Of a DNA stretch of 39,835 nt, positions 23,599 through 31,606 are shown one piece after another. The notes below the pieces were generated by a model. The model had not been told where the DNA came from. It saw nothing but the letters and a program-made list of their open reading frames with translations, and did not search any database. Position numbers and translations under genes: made by a program. The stretch is from Nitriliruptoraceae bacterium (GTDB lineage Bacteria; Actinomycetota; Nitriliruptoria; Nitriliruptorales; Nitriliruptoraceae), in the NCBI GenBank assembly GCA_003558435.1, contig PWLR01000069.1, forward strand, positions 1 through 39,835. Reading direction: 5' to 3'. How positions within the stretch are numbered: the stretch's first letter is position 1; each line of letters begins with the position of its first letter.

Positions 23599-24075
23599 AT
23601 GGGTGAGATCCTCATCGGCGTGGATGGCTCCGAGGCCTCACAACGGGCAGTTCACTGGGCCTTGGACCAAGCACGAGGGCGCGACCTCGGCGCCGTAGCG
23701 GTGCACGCGTACAAGCCAACCCCGATCCGCAACCCCTATGCCGGCGCCTACCCCTATGTGCCGGGTGACCCGACCCCCGTCGTGAGGGAGCACGACCGAC
23801 GGATGCAGGAGCAACAGGACGCCCACGACCGACAGCATGCCGAGAGCCTCATCCAGCATGCTCTGGACGAGGCCGGCTGGGGCGTCGACGGTCCCCCGGT
23901 ACGGCCGCTGGCGCTAGCCCGGGATGCGGCGAAGACACTCGTCGAGATGAGCGAGCATGCCGAGCTGTTGGTGGTGGGCAGCCGTGGCCGCGGAGGGTTC
24001 ACCGGACTCCTGCTCGGCTCGGTCTCCCAGCACTGCGCCCATCACGCCCACTGCCCCGTGGTGATCATCCGCTGA
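23599..24075 (+). CDS. Universal stress protein, single domain
   Basis: A 158-residue UspA-fold protein. IGVDGSEASQRAVHWAL is at the N-terminus, and the ATP loop GSRGRGGFTGLLLGSVSQHC is near 125-145, intact. Relative to other family members it has an insert of about 25 residues (NPYAGAYPYVPGDPTP, then a charged helix). The ribosome site is weak (AGGA). It is preceded by 11-base tandem repeats and, further up, by a box-like palindrome. The Zn-dependent alcohol dehydrogenase gene follows 106 bases later on the same strand. ATP-binding USPs of this kind are DosR-regulon members in mycobacteria. Confidence 0.92.
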   Translation: MGEILIGVDGSEASQRAVHWALDQARGRDLGAVAVHAYKPTPIRNPYAGAYPYVPGDPTPVVREHDRRMQEQQDAHDRQHAESLIQHALDEAGWGVDGPPVRPLALARDAAKTLVEMSEHAELLVVGSRGRGGFTGLLLGSVSQHCAHHAHCPVVIIR

Positions 24076-24181
24076 GCGCCTTCGTCGCGGTTTCCGGCGG
24101 GGGTTCCGCGAGCAGTTGCTGCTGGGACGCGGGGCGGTCACGATCACCGTATGTCCATCGTGGGTCGTGGAAGGATCCGTG

Positions 24182-25198
24182 GTGCACGCCTGGGTGGTGG
24201 AGCGGCAAGCGCCGATCGACCAGCGCGCGTTGCAGCTGGTCGAGCTTCCGGATCCCGAGCCGGCACCGGGCGAGGTGCGGGTGCGGGTCCGGGCATGCGG
24301 GGTGTGCCGAACGGATCTACACATCGTGGAAGGCGACCTGGCTCCGCAGCGCGAAGGGGTCATCCCGGGACACGAGGTCGTCGGCGTGGTCGACCGCCTG
24401 GGAGCGGGCGCGCATCGCTTCCAGGTCGGTGAGCGCCTCGGCATCCCCTGGTTGCGGTCGACGTGCGGTCGTTGCCGTCCGTGCCGGCGCGGCGCGGAGA
24501 ACCTGTGTGAGCGCCCGGAGTTCACCGGGTGGACCCACCACGGCGGCTACGCCGAGTTCGCCGTCGCCCCCGAGGCCTACGCCTACCGGCTGCCGCCCGG
24601 TCTCGACGACGAGCAAGCGGCACCGCTGCTGTGCGCGGGGATCATCGGCTATCGGGCGCTGTGCCGATCCGGCTTCGTGCCGGGCGACCGACTGGGCATC
24701 TGGGGGTTCGGTGGGTCGGCGCACCTCACCGCCCAGGTGGCCTTGGCGATGGGCGCTGAGCTGTACGTGGTCACTCGCGGCGGCGCGTCACGCGGGCTCG
24801 CGCGCTCCCTCGGCGCCACCTGGGTGGGCCAGCTGGAAGAGCGGCCACCGGTACCGCTGGACGCGGCCATCTCGTTCGTACCGGTCGGCGATCTCGTCCC
24901 CGACGCGCTCGGCTGTCTGGGCCCCGGCGGCACGTTGGCGCTGGCGGGGATCCACGTGTCGGACATTCCCCCGCTCGACTACCAGCGTCACCTCTTCGGG
25001 GAACGGCAGCTGCGGTCGGTCACGGCCAACACCCGCACCGACGGGGAGGCGTTCCTGGCGATCGCCGAGCGCATCGGCGTGACGGCTACGACGGTCACCT
25101 ACCCCTTCGGGGCCGCCGACGAGGCACTCGCCGACCTCGCGCACGGAAGGTTCGCCGGCGCCGGGGTGCTCCGGCTGGAGGATCCAGAGACGCCATGA
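24182..25198 (+). CDS. Zinc-dependent alcohol dehydrogenase family protein
   Basis: A 338-residue MDR-superfamily dehydrogenase. Catalytic-zinc ligands are seen as CGVCRTD (C39) and PGHEVVG, and the structural zinc has four cysteines in CGRCRPCRRGAENLC. The nucleotide loop is the variant GIWGFGGSAHLTAQVA, typical of one actinobacterial subgroup (the TIGR02822-like adh family). GTG 24182 is chosen because AAGGA lies upstream and the family starts at HAWVVE; the longer frame adds 22 unlikely residues. The role is oxidation or reduction of an alcohol/aldehyde with NAD(P)(H); its substrate is unknown. It sits between two USP genes, which suggests redox balancing under stress. Confidence 0.88.
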   Translation: MHAWVVERQAPIDQRALQLVELPDPEPAPGEVRVRVRACGVCRTDLHIVEGDLAPQREGVIPGHEVVGVVDRLGAGAHRFQVGERLGIPWLRSTCGRCRPCRRGAENLCERPEFTGWTHHGGYAEFAVAPEAYAYRLPPGLDDEQAAPLLCAGIIGYRALCRSGFVPGDRLGIWGFGGSAHLTAQVALAMGAELYVVTRGGASRGLARSLGATWVGQLEERPPVPLDAAISFVPVGDLVPDALGCLGPGGTLALAGIHVSDIPPLDYQRHLFGERQLRSVTANTRTDGEAFLAIAERIGVTATTVTYPFGAADEALADLAHGRFAGAGVLRLEDPETP

Positions 25199-25555
25199 AG
25201 GCTGCGGGGGGGCGAGCGCCTTCGATCCGGGGGCGGTGCGAGCATCCGACGTGCTCTGGATGTGGAGGTGAGGCGGATGAGGCTCGGCGAGCTGCCGTCC
25301 CCGCGAGGGAGATGCTCTCGGCGACACGGCTCTAGGCGAACACCGGAGAAGGACGGGGTCACGGCCAACGCCGTGGCCTGGCTCGCCGGTGCGCCGGTGA
25401 TCCTCGAGACGCCATGGTCGCCAACAGGGTGGTGGGTCCGCGGCACCGCGGTCCATCGGCTCTGGTTCGGCGGACCCCGGCGGACGGATGATCGGATCGG
25501 TGCTCCCTACGCGGTCCGGAGCGCCCGTCCGAGACAGGACCGAGAGGTGACCGAG
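25199..25555. other. Intergenic region before the SRPBCC gene
   Basis: 357 bases with no supported gene. An in-frame open extension of the downstream gene runs through it, but it has no family resemblance and biased composition. I see no clear box, repeat or terminator. Confidence 0.4.
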
Positions 25556-26251
25556 ATGAACCCGGTATCGACCCACGTCGCCACGGCCCGCGACATCGTC
25601 GTCGGCGGGACCCAGGTGCTGGCCACCGTGGCAGGCGCGCCGCTGCTCCGACGCCGCTACCAGCGCTGGGGCGCGACCCAGGCCGAGATCGAGCGGCCCC
25701 TGCCCGGTGACGATCTCGTCCCCGACCCGCAGATCCGTTCCACCCGGGCCATCGACGTGGCTGCACCGCCGGAGCGCGTGTGGCCGTGGCTGATGCAGCT
25801 CGGATGGGGACGGGCGGGCCTGTACTCCTTCGACGGCCTGGAGAACTTGATCGGCTGCGAGCTGCACAGTGCCGACTCCCTGCTGGACGACATCGCACCG
25901 CTGGAGGTCGGTGGGCTGCTACGAGCCGGACCGCCGGGTTACCCCGCCTGGCAGGTCATGCGGATCGCCGAACCGCACCACCTCGTTCTGCTCGCGGTAG
26001 ATCCTCGTGCGTCCGAAGCCGGCCGGATGGTCGAGACCGCCGACGCCGGGGATTCGTCGAGCTGGCAGTGGGTGCTCGAGGCGCGCGCCGGGGGTGGACG
26101 AACACGGTTGATCACGCGGACGCGGACGTCCTACCGTCCCGGCGCGTCGGTGCTCTGGCACGTGATCGAACCCATCAGCTTCGTGATGGAACGACGGATG
26201 TTGTTGGGGCTGCGCGATCGCGCGGAGGCCGCCGAGGTCGTTCGACGGTGA
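25556..26251 (+). CDS. SRPBCC-fold protein
   Basis: A 231-residue START/SRPBCC-like protein. The first about 45 residues are a helix-rich lead (ATARDIVVGGTQVLATVAGA), then RAIDVAAPPERVWPWLMQLG, GLYSFDGLENLIGCELH and the later beta-strand and helix segments of the hydrophobic-cavity fold. The family binds lipids or other hydrophobic ligands. The ATG at 25556 follows GAGAGGTGA; the 98-residue upstream extension is rejected. It lies downstream of the alcohol dehydrogenase gene on the same strand, but 357 bases away, so it is likely transcribed separately. The ligand is unknown. Confidence 0.85.
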   Translation: MNPVSTHVATARDIVVGGTQVLATVAGAPLLRRRYQRWGATQAEIERPLPGDDLVPDPQIRSTRAIDVAAPPERVWPWLMQLGWGRAGLYSFDGLENLIGCELHSADSLLDDIAPLEVGGLLRAGPPGYPAWQVMRIAEPHHLVLLAVDPRASEAGRMVETADAGDSSSWQWVLEARAGGGRTRLITRTRTSYRPGASVLWHVIEPISFVMERRMLLGLRDRAEAAEVVRR

Positions 26252-26645
26252 GCGCGTTCGAGGAACCGGGCGTCACCCCCCGCACACGCCGCCTGCGCCA
26301 TCGTCCATGGACGATCTCTAGCCGTGATGGAACGAGGCCGAGGCCGCGCCGCGCCGCCGATCCCCACCCCGGTCGGCCTCAGGCGACGTAGCCGGCACGA
26401 CGACCCTTGGTGACCGACAGGGCTCAGGAACCCCCTCGCGGTATGTGACTTCGGCGGAGTTGTGCACGAGGCCCCCCGTCAGGATCTTCGTTCACGCTCG
26501 GTCATCGTCGTCACCCCGCACCTCCGGACCACCGCGCTGCGGTGATTGCGGATGGCCGAGGTCAGCTCGAGGCCTCCGGTCGACCGGCCCTTCCTCACTG
26601 GGCCGCACACGCGGATGATGTGGTGGGTGCTGTCACGGAGGTGAC
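26252..26645. other. Intergenic region upstream of the tandem USP gene
   Basis: 394 bases with no supported gene. It holds a perfect 16-base palindrome at 26300-26315 (ATCGTCCATGGACGAT) followed by CTAGCC. A similar order of elements (CATCG, CCATGG, CTAGCC, GATGGAACGA) occurs before the other plus-strand USP gene at 23483-23535. Confidence 0.5.
26300..26315. promoter_or_regulatory. Perfect 16-bp palindrome upstream of the tandem USP gene
   Basis: ATCGTCCATGGACGAT is a perfect dyad 330 bases before the USP start at 26646. Its arms (GTC/GAC) are in the opposite orientation to a DosR box, so it may be a site for another factor. The distance makes a direct promoter role uncertain. Confidence 0.4.
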
Positions 26646-27518
26646 ATGGGTCCGATCATCGTGGGCGTCGATCGCAGCGAGGCTTCAGTGGCAGCGCTGT
26701 GTTGGGCGGTCGAGGAAGCGAGACGGGCTGACGCCAGCCTGCTCGTCGTGCACGCTCATCTGCCTCCGTGGCATCACAAGCATCCGTCGAGGGATGCAAG
26801 AGACGGGGTCGAACCGCAAACAGACGAGGCAGCGCTCGCGCGCCTGACGCCGTTCATCGCGACGGCCGATGTGGATACCGAGGGCGTAGAGATCGTCCGC
26901 CGGCTGCACGTGGGTCGCGCCGCCGAGGGGCTCCTCGATGCGGCGCGCACGGCCAGTCTGCTGGTCATCGGCTCTCGTGGGGCCGGAGGTTTCGAGGGCC
27001 TGCTCCTTGGTTCCACGGCTGAACACTGCGCACGTCATGCCCTCTGTCCCGTGGTCGTGGTACCGGCTCGAAGCCCGCGTGGGAACGGGCGGATCTCGGT
27101 CGGCGTCGATGGTTCAACGGCGTCTGAGCGAGCACTGGCATGGGCGGTCCATGAGGCGGAGATCAGCGACGCGGGCCTCGACGTGATCGGCGTCTATCAC
27201 CCATATGACGCGAAGGGGCCCTATGGCGGTGAGTTCATGCAGCTCGCCGATCCCGGCTCCACCGAACGGTTCCGGCTCGAGGCCGAGCAACACGTCAAGG
27301 CGGCGATCGCCTCGCTCGGGGCGCAGGCGTCCGTCCCGATAACCCCGGTGGTCCTGGCCGGTCACCCGGCGAAGGTCCTCATCGAACGTTCCGCGACCTC
27401 CGATCTGCTCGTGGTGGGCCGTCGAGGAGGGGACGGCTTCGCCGGGTTGCTGCTCGGGTCGGTGACGCGACAGGTGCTTCACCACGCCGGTGTTCCGGTC
27501 GCCGTCGTGCCCTCATGA
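26646..27518 (+). CDS. Tandem-domain universal stress protein
   Basis: A 290-residue protein with two UspA domains. Domain 1 (1-140) has VGVDRSEASVAALCWAV and GSRGAGGFEGLLLGSTAEHC. Domain 2 (about 148-290) has VGVDGSTASERALAWAV and GRRGGDGFAGLLLGSVTRQV. Both ATP loops look intact. It resembles mycobacterial two-domain USPs such as Rv2623 or Rv2005c, which are DosR-controlled and ATP-binding. The ATG at 26646 has GGAGGTGAC directly upstream. Monocistronic: the next gene starts 412 bases later. Confidence 0.93.
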   Translation: MGPIIVGVDRSEASVAALCWAVEEARRADASLLVVHAHLPPWHHKHPSRDARDGVEPQTDEAALARLTPFIATADVDTEGVEIVRRLHVGRAAEGLLDAARTASLLVIGSRGAGGFEGLLLGSTAEHCARHALCPVVVVPARSPRGNGRISVGVDGSTASERALAWAVHEAEISDAGLDVIGVYHPYDAKGPYGGEFMQLADPGSTERFRLEAEQHVKAAIASLGAQASVPITPVVLAGHPAKVLIERSATSDLLVVGRRGGDGFAGLLLGSVTRQVLHHAGVPVAVVPS

Positions 27519-27930
27519 GTCCCAGCAGGGCTCCCGTTCCGCTTCATCTCTACCACGAAGCCGCTCGACTCGGGCACCACGAGTGACACCAGCAACCCCC
27601 TCGATCCGATCGCCAGGCTGGCCTCAGCCGCTGACCCGTGGAGCGCGAACCCACGATGATGGGTGCTCTGGTCGGTGGCCTGCACGTGGCCGGAAGCCTG
27701 GCGCCTACGCCCTGTGGTACCGGACGTGGACTCAGCACGGTGTCTGGCGGCTGCTCGATCACGGCCCTCGGGCCCCAGGCGTGATCCGCACCACGAAGAG
27801 CTTCGCCAATCACCGATCTCGGTACGAGGGTGGGCCACCTTGCTCTGGTCCCGGGGAAGCAGCCGGAGGACGCTAGTCGTGTGGGTGTGCGCCCTGCCGA
27901 CCCCGCACGCCCTCCAGGAGGCGAACGATC
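27519..27930. other. Intergenic region between USP and DUF4389 genes
   Basis: 412 bases. Open frames exist on both strands, but none shows a recognisable family or a ribosome site. A short GC palindrome (GGCCCTCGGGCCCC) is near 27763-27776. A decayed gene cannot be excluded. Confidence 0.35.
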
Positions 27931-29364
27931 ATGAGAGCTGGACGCATCGTCCTGCTCATCGCTGGCGTGCTCATCGCGTTGATGGGTCTGAGCACGATCG
28001 CAGCCGGCACCGGCGCACTGTGGGCCCACACGCTCCAGCAGGACACCGATGGCTACCTCACATCACCTTCCTTCCAACTCGAGGACTCCGGTCACGCGCT
28101 GACCGCCGAACACCTCGAACTGCTCGACAGCCCCGGCGTGTGGTCCTGGCGTGACCGGTTCGACCTCCGGCTCCAGGTCACCCCCGAGGACCCCACCGAG
28201 CAGGTCTTCGTCGGCATCGCCCCGATGACCGACGTGCAGGACTACCTCGACGACGTCGCACACCAGGAGATCACCCAACTCACGACCACCGACGTCGACT
28301 ATCGCACGCAACCGGGTGCACGCACCCCCGAGCCTCCGGCCGGGCAGACCTTCTGGGCCGCGAGCACGGACGGCAACGGCACCCAGACCCTGAGCTGGAC
28401 GGCCGAGCCCGGCACCTGGGGTGTCGTGATCATGAACGCCGACACCACCACAGGGGTGGACGTGGCCGCGACGGCCGGAGCCCGAACCGATGCGTTGCTG
28501 CCGGTCGGTCTCGTCCTGCTCGCGATCGGACTCGTCCTGCTGGGTGGTGGCGCTGCCATGGCCATCACTGCGGTCAACAGACCACACGAGCAAGCGGTCG
28601 TCCCCCGTCACCTCCCGGCTCCAGCCGGTCACCCCTTCGGTTCCTACCCCGTGGCCGTCACCGGCCATCTCGACCCACAGGTCAGCCGGTGGCAGTGGCT
28701 GGTCAAGTGGCTGCTGCTGATCCCCCACATCATCGTGCTGGTCTTCCTGTGGCTGACGTTCCTCGTGCTCACCATCGTCGCAGGTGTCGCCATCCTGTTC
28801 ACCGGCCGCTACCCCCGCGGGATCTTCGACTTCAACGTCGGGGTGCTGCGCTGGAGCTGGCGCGTCGCCTTCTACGGCTACGGCGTGCTCGGCACCGACC
28901 GCTACCCGCCCTTCACCCTCGCCGAGACCGACCACCCCGCCCACCTCGACGTCACCTACCCGGAGCAGCTCTCCCGCGGCCTGGTACTGATCAAGTGGTG
29001 GCTGCTGGCACTCCCCCACTACCTGATCGTCGCCGTGCTGACCGGCGGCGCGGCCACCTGGACCTACCAGGTCTCCGCCGATCAGAGCTGGCAGATCGGC
29101 CTCGGTGGCGGCCTCATCGGGCTGCTCGCGCTGATCGTCGGGGTCGCCCTGCTGTTCACCTCCCGCTACCCCACCGGACTGTTCGACCTGCTCGTCGGCC
29201 TCAACCGCTGGGTCTACCGCGTCATCGCCTACGCCGCACTGATGACCGACGACTACCCGCCCTTCCGCCTCGACAGCGGAGGCGACGAACCGCAACCATC
29301 TCCACCGGCTCCACCGGCACCTGCGGATGCTGGTACCCGCTCGCCCCAACCCGCCCCCCACTGA
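27931..29364 (+). CDS. DUF4389 membrane protein
   Basis: A 477-residue membrane protein. An N-terminal hydrophobic helix (IVLLIAGVLIALMGL) leads an extracytoplasmic domain of about 150 residues rich in Thr/Asp. A second helix follows (about 190-215), and then two DUF4389 repeats, each a pair of helices followed by a strongly patterned loop: FTGRYPRGIFDFNVGVLRW with DRYPPFTLAE, and FTSRYPTGLFDLLVGLNRW with DDYPPFRLD. The tail is Pro/Ala-rich. The function of DUF4389 is not established. The ATG at 27931 has AGGAGG upstream. A perfect hairpin follows the stop codon. It lies next to three USP genes but has no visible box. Confidence 0.85.
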   Translation: MRAGRIVLLIAGVLIALMGLSTIAAGTGALWAHTLQQDTDGYLTSPSFQLEDSGHALTAEHLELLDSPGVWSWRDRFDLRLQVTPEDPTEQVFVGIAPMTDVQDYLDDVAHQEITQLTTTDVDYRTQPGARTPEPPAGQTFWAASTDGNGTQTLSWTAEPGTWGVVIMNADTTTGVDVAATAGARTDALLPVGLVLLAIGLVLLGGGAAMAITAVNRPHEQAVVPRHLPAPAGHPFGSYPVAVTGHLDPQVSRWQWLVKWLLLIPHIIVLVFLWLTFLVLTIVAGVAILFTGRYPRGIFDFNVGVLRWSWRVAFYGYGVLGTDRYPPFTLAETDHPAHLDVTYPEQLSRGLVLIKWWLLALPHYLIVAVLTGGAATWTYQVSADQSWQIGLGGGLIGLLALIVGVALLFTSRYPTGLFDLLVGLNRWVYRVIAYAALMTDDYPPFRLDSGGDEPQPSPPAPPAPADAGTRSPQPAPH

Positions 29365-29372
29365 CCATGTGT

Positions 29373-29405
29373 GCGGCCTCCCGACACCTGCCGTCGGGAG
29401 GCCGC
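29373..29405 (+). terminator. Perfect 13-bp hairpin after the DUF4389 gene
   Basis: GCGGCCTCCCGAC (29373-29385), a seven-base loop and GTCGGGAGGCCGC (29393-29405) lie nine bases after the stop codon. Very probably an intrinsic terminator without a T-run. Confidence 0.75.
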
Positions 29406-30231
29406 CGCGCGGGCCGTGCGACGCTCGAAGGCCCGGGCCGGACGGTGCCCGTCGACCCTGTCCACGAAGCCGACCTGTCGGCACTGACCGCTCTACAGCA
29501 GCGCCGCCCCCCCCATCATCGAGCCCACTTGGCGAAGCCACGACACCGAAGCTCCTGAGAACGCTGTCCGTTCAGCGATACGGGATGACGGCGCGCGTCG
29601 CTGTCGCGTCATCCTCGGGTTGCGTACCCGTCCCCCCCGTCGGCCTGCAGGAGTTCCGCGAACTCGACCAGCCCCGCCTCGGGCATGCCTCGCCGTTCGC
29701 CCGACTCCCCGCCGAACACCGCCCGCCCGGTATCACGCTGGGGCGATACCGACACCTACTCCCCCAACGCCATCGACACGGCACCAGCCAATAGTCCCGC
29801 GACCCCCGCCGTCGCGATCGCCCCACCATCGGCCGTCGCCGCCGCGACACCCACTACCAACGCGGCGAGCGATACGATCCCGTCGTTCGCGCCCCGTACC
29901 CCGCCCGCAGCCGGTCCAGCCGGGCCGCCTCGGAACTCCCGTGCGGCGCGTGGGGGACCGCTTCGTTGAAGAGGACCGTCGGCCGGATCGGTCAGGCACG
30001 AGCGTTCCAACCGCACAGGGCACGGACTTCCCATCGGTCTCCGCGCAGCCGGTCGAACCCAGCGCCCAGCTGCTGCTCGGACGCCACACCGAGTAGATTC
30101 ATCCGACCGGGATGAGGTGCCGGACGCCTTGGAACCCTCCCGCGACCGCCACCCTCCGGACCGGACACCGGCAGTTCGCGACCCTCGCGCAGCGGTCGTC
30201 GCGAGCGACCTCGAACGCGCGAAGGAGCTTC
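29406..30231. other. Gene-poor stretch containing a broken VIT gene
   Basis: 826 bases before corA. The only recognisable content is the VIT/CCC1-family remnant at 29609-29985. Other open frames on both strands are compositionally biased and unlike any family. Confidence 0.5.
29609..29985 (-). pseudogene. VIT1/CCC1-family transporter remnant
   Basis: The conserved VIT N-terminal region is visible: SSEAARLDRLRAG, then RGANDGIVSLAALVVGVAAA and ATAGVAGLLAGAVSMALGE. The two parts are in different frames because one G is missing from a G run near 29897-29902. The normal next residue, Tyr of GEYVSVS, is replaced by a TAG stop (29756-29758), after which VSVSPQRDTGRAV and a degraded MPEAGLVEFAELLQ continue in frame. 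The remaining two thirds of the gene is absent. The family moves iron or manganese. The gene is inactive. Confidence 0.75.
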
Positions 30232-31131
30232 GTGGAGCAGCACGCGATGGCGAGATTCACCTGGGTCGAGCTGACCGAGCCATCGCCTGAGGAACTCGAT
30301 GCGGTGTGTCACCGATTCGGGCTGCCACGCTTCGCCCTCGACATCGGCCTGCGGCCACACCATCGCACGCGAGTCGAGCACTACGGGGGGCACACCCTGC
30401 TCGTGCTGAAGCCCGCCAGCTACCTCGACCCCGATGAGATCATCGAGATCCGCCAGCTCGCGGTTCTGTTCGGCGACGAGGTCGTGGTGACGATCGGCAA
30501 CGGCCACCAGGAGCCGTTCGCCACGATCGCCCAGGAACTGCAGGCGGATGCGGCGTCGCTCGAGCTCGGCCCCCTCGCGGTCGTACACGCGATCCTCGAT
30601 CAGCTCGTCGGCGGGTACACGGACGTGCTCGATGGGCTGGATAACGACGTCGACCAGATCGAGACCCAGGTGTTCTCGCCTGGCCGCGGTAGCCATGCGG
30701 AGCGGATCTACCGGCTCAAGAGCGAGGTCCAGGAGTTCCGGCGCGCCGTGGGGCCGCTACCCGACCAACTCGACGAGCTCCTCGCCGAGGATCGGGCCCC
30801 GGAATCCGTCGTTGCGGCCCACCACCTCCGGGACCTGCGTGCCAAGGCCGTGCGCGCGACCGAACACATCGACCACCTCGACGGCCTGCTCAACAGCGCC
30901 CTCAGCGCCCATCAGGCCCAGATCGGTATCCAACAGAACAACGACATGCGACGTATCTCCGCCTGGGTCGCCATCGTGGCCACCCCCACGGCCATAGCCG
31001 GGGTCTACGGCATGAATTTCCGTCACATGCCGGAACTCGAGTGGCGCTACGGCTACTTCCTGGTGCTGAGCGTGATGGCCACGATCTGCGTGGTGCTCTA
31101 CCGCCTGTTCAAACGAAGCGGGTGGCTGTGA
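30232..31131 (+). CDS. corA: CorA-type magnesium/cobalt channel
   Basis: A 299-residue CorA/MIT-family protein. A cytoplasmic funnel domain starts with WVELTEPSPEELDAV, and long helices follow (about 150-245). Two C-terminal membrane segments come next, with the signature YGMNF near 259-263 and MPEL after it. GTG 30232 has AGGAG at good spacing; ATG 30247 is an equally possible start. Key residues are intact. It faces the Kup remnant and the P-type ATPase, which are on the opposite strand, so it lies in a cluster of cation-transport genes of which two neighbours are broken. No regulatory box is evident. Confidence 0.9.
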   Translation: MEQHAMARFTWVELTEPSPEELDAVCHRFGLPRFALDIGLRPHHRTRVEHYGGHTLLVLKPASYLDPDEIIEIRQLAVLFGDEVVVTIGNGHQEPFATIAQELQADAASLELGPLAVVHAILDQLVGGYTDVLDGLDNDVDQIETQVFSPGRGSHAERIYRLKSEVQEFRRAVGPLPDQLDELLAEDRAPESVVAAHHLRDLRAKAVRATEHIDHLDGLLNSALSAHQAQIGIQQNNDMRRISAWVAIVATPTAIAGVYGMNFRHMPELEWRYGYFLVLSVMATICVVLYRLFKRSGWL

Positions 31132-31208
31132 CCGGTACCGCACGGTCGCGCCCCGCGACGCGATGGAAGGCGCACGCTTCAGGCGGTGGTTGAGCGGGAT
31201 CGCTCCGG

Positions 31209-31502
31209 TCAGATCTCGATGATGGCGCCGAGCTCGATGAGCCGATCGCGTGGGAGCCAGACGTAGTCCACGGCGCTGACGGCGTTGCGGTGCAGCACCG
31301 CGAAGAGGCGTTCGCGCCACAGCCGCCTACCCGCCACCTCGGCGCTGGGCGCGATGGTCCCGCGGCAGAGGACGTAGACCGCGTCCGGCAGGCCCACGGC
31401 AGGGTCGCCGGCGAGGGTCCACTGCAGGGTACGGGGCACGTCGGATTCGTCGGTGAACCCGAAGGTCAACAGCACCTGCACCCACACCGGCACCCAGGTC
31501 AC
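31209..31502 (-). pseudogene. kup: C-terminal remnant of a Kup potassium transporter
   Basis: A 97-residue frame matching only the cytosolic C-terminus of Kup/HAK proteins: VQVLLTFGFTDESDVPRTL, VYVLCRGTIAP, LWRERLFAVLHRNAVSAVDY and LPRDRLIELGAIIEI. Full Kup proteins are about 620 residues with twelve membrane segments, and none of that is present upstream. The sequence before it runs into the 3' end of the P-type ATPase gene. Read as a deletion remnant. A free-standing regulatory fragment is possible but less likely. Confidence 0.75.
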
Positions 31503-31606
31503 GGACCTCTCACCTCACACGCCCACGCCGGTGAGCTCCTGGGGCCTTTCGCAGCTCGTCACCACGCCAGGGTCCCGGCCGGTGAGGCTCGGATCCCGGG
31601 CCTTGG

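Noticed and set aside
24124-24137. GGGACGCGGGGCGG upstream of the alcohol dehydrogenase gene as a box
   Set aside because: Only the GGGAC half matches, and this half is common by chance at this GC content.
25262-25555. N-terminal extension of the SRPBCC protein
   Set aside because: The extension has no homology-like pattern, and a strong ribosome site precedes the ATG at 25556.
26402-26415. GACCCTTGGTGACC as another regulatory box
   Set aside because: It shares only the CTTGGTGACC part; the GGGAC half is absent, and it is 230 bases from the nearest start.
27519-27930. Possible small genes on either strand between the USP and DUF4389 genes
   Set aside because: Open frames lack ribosome sites and family resemblance.
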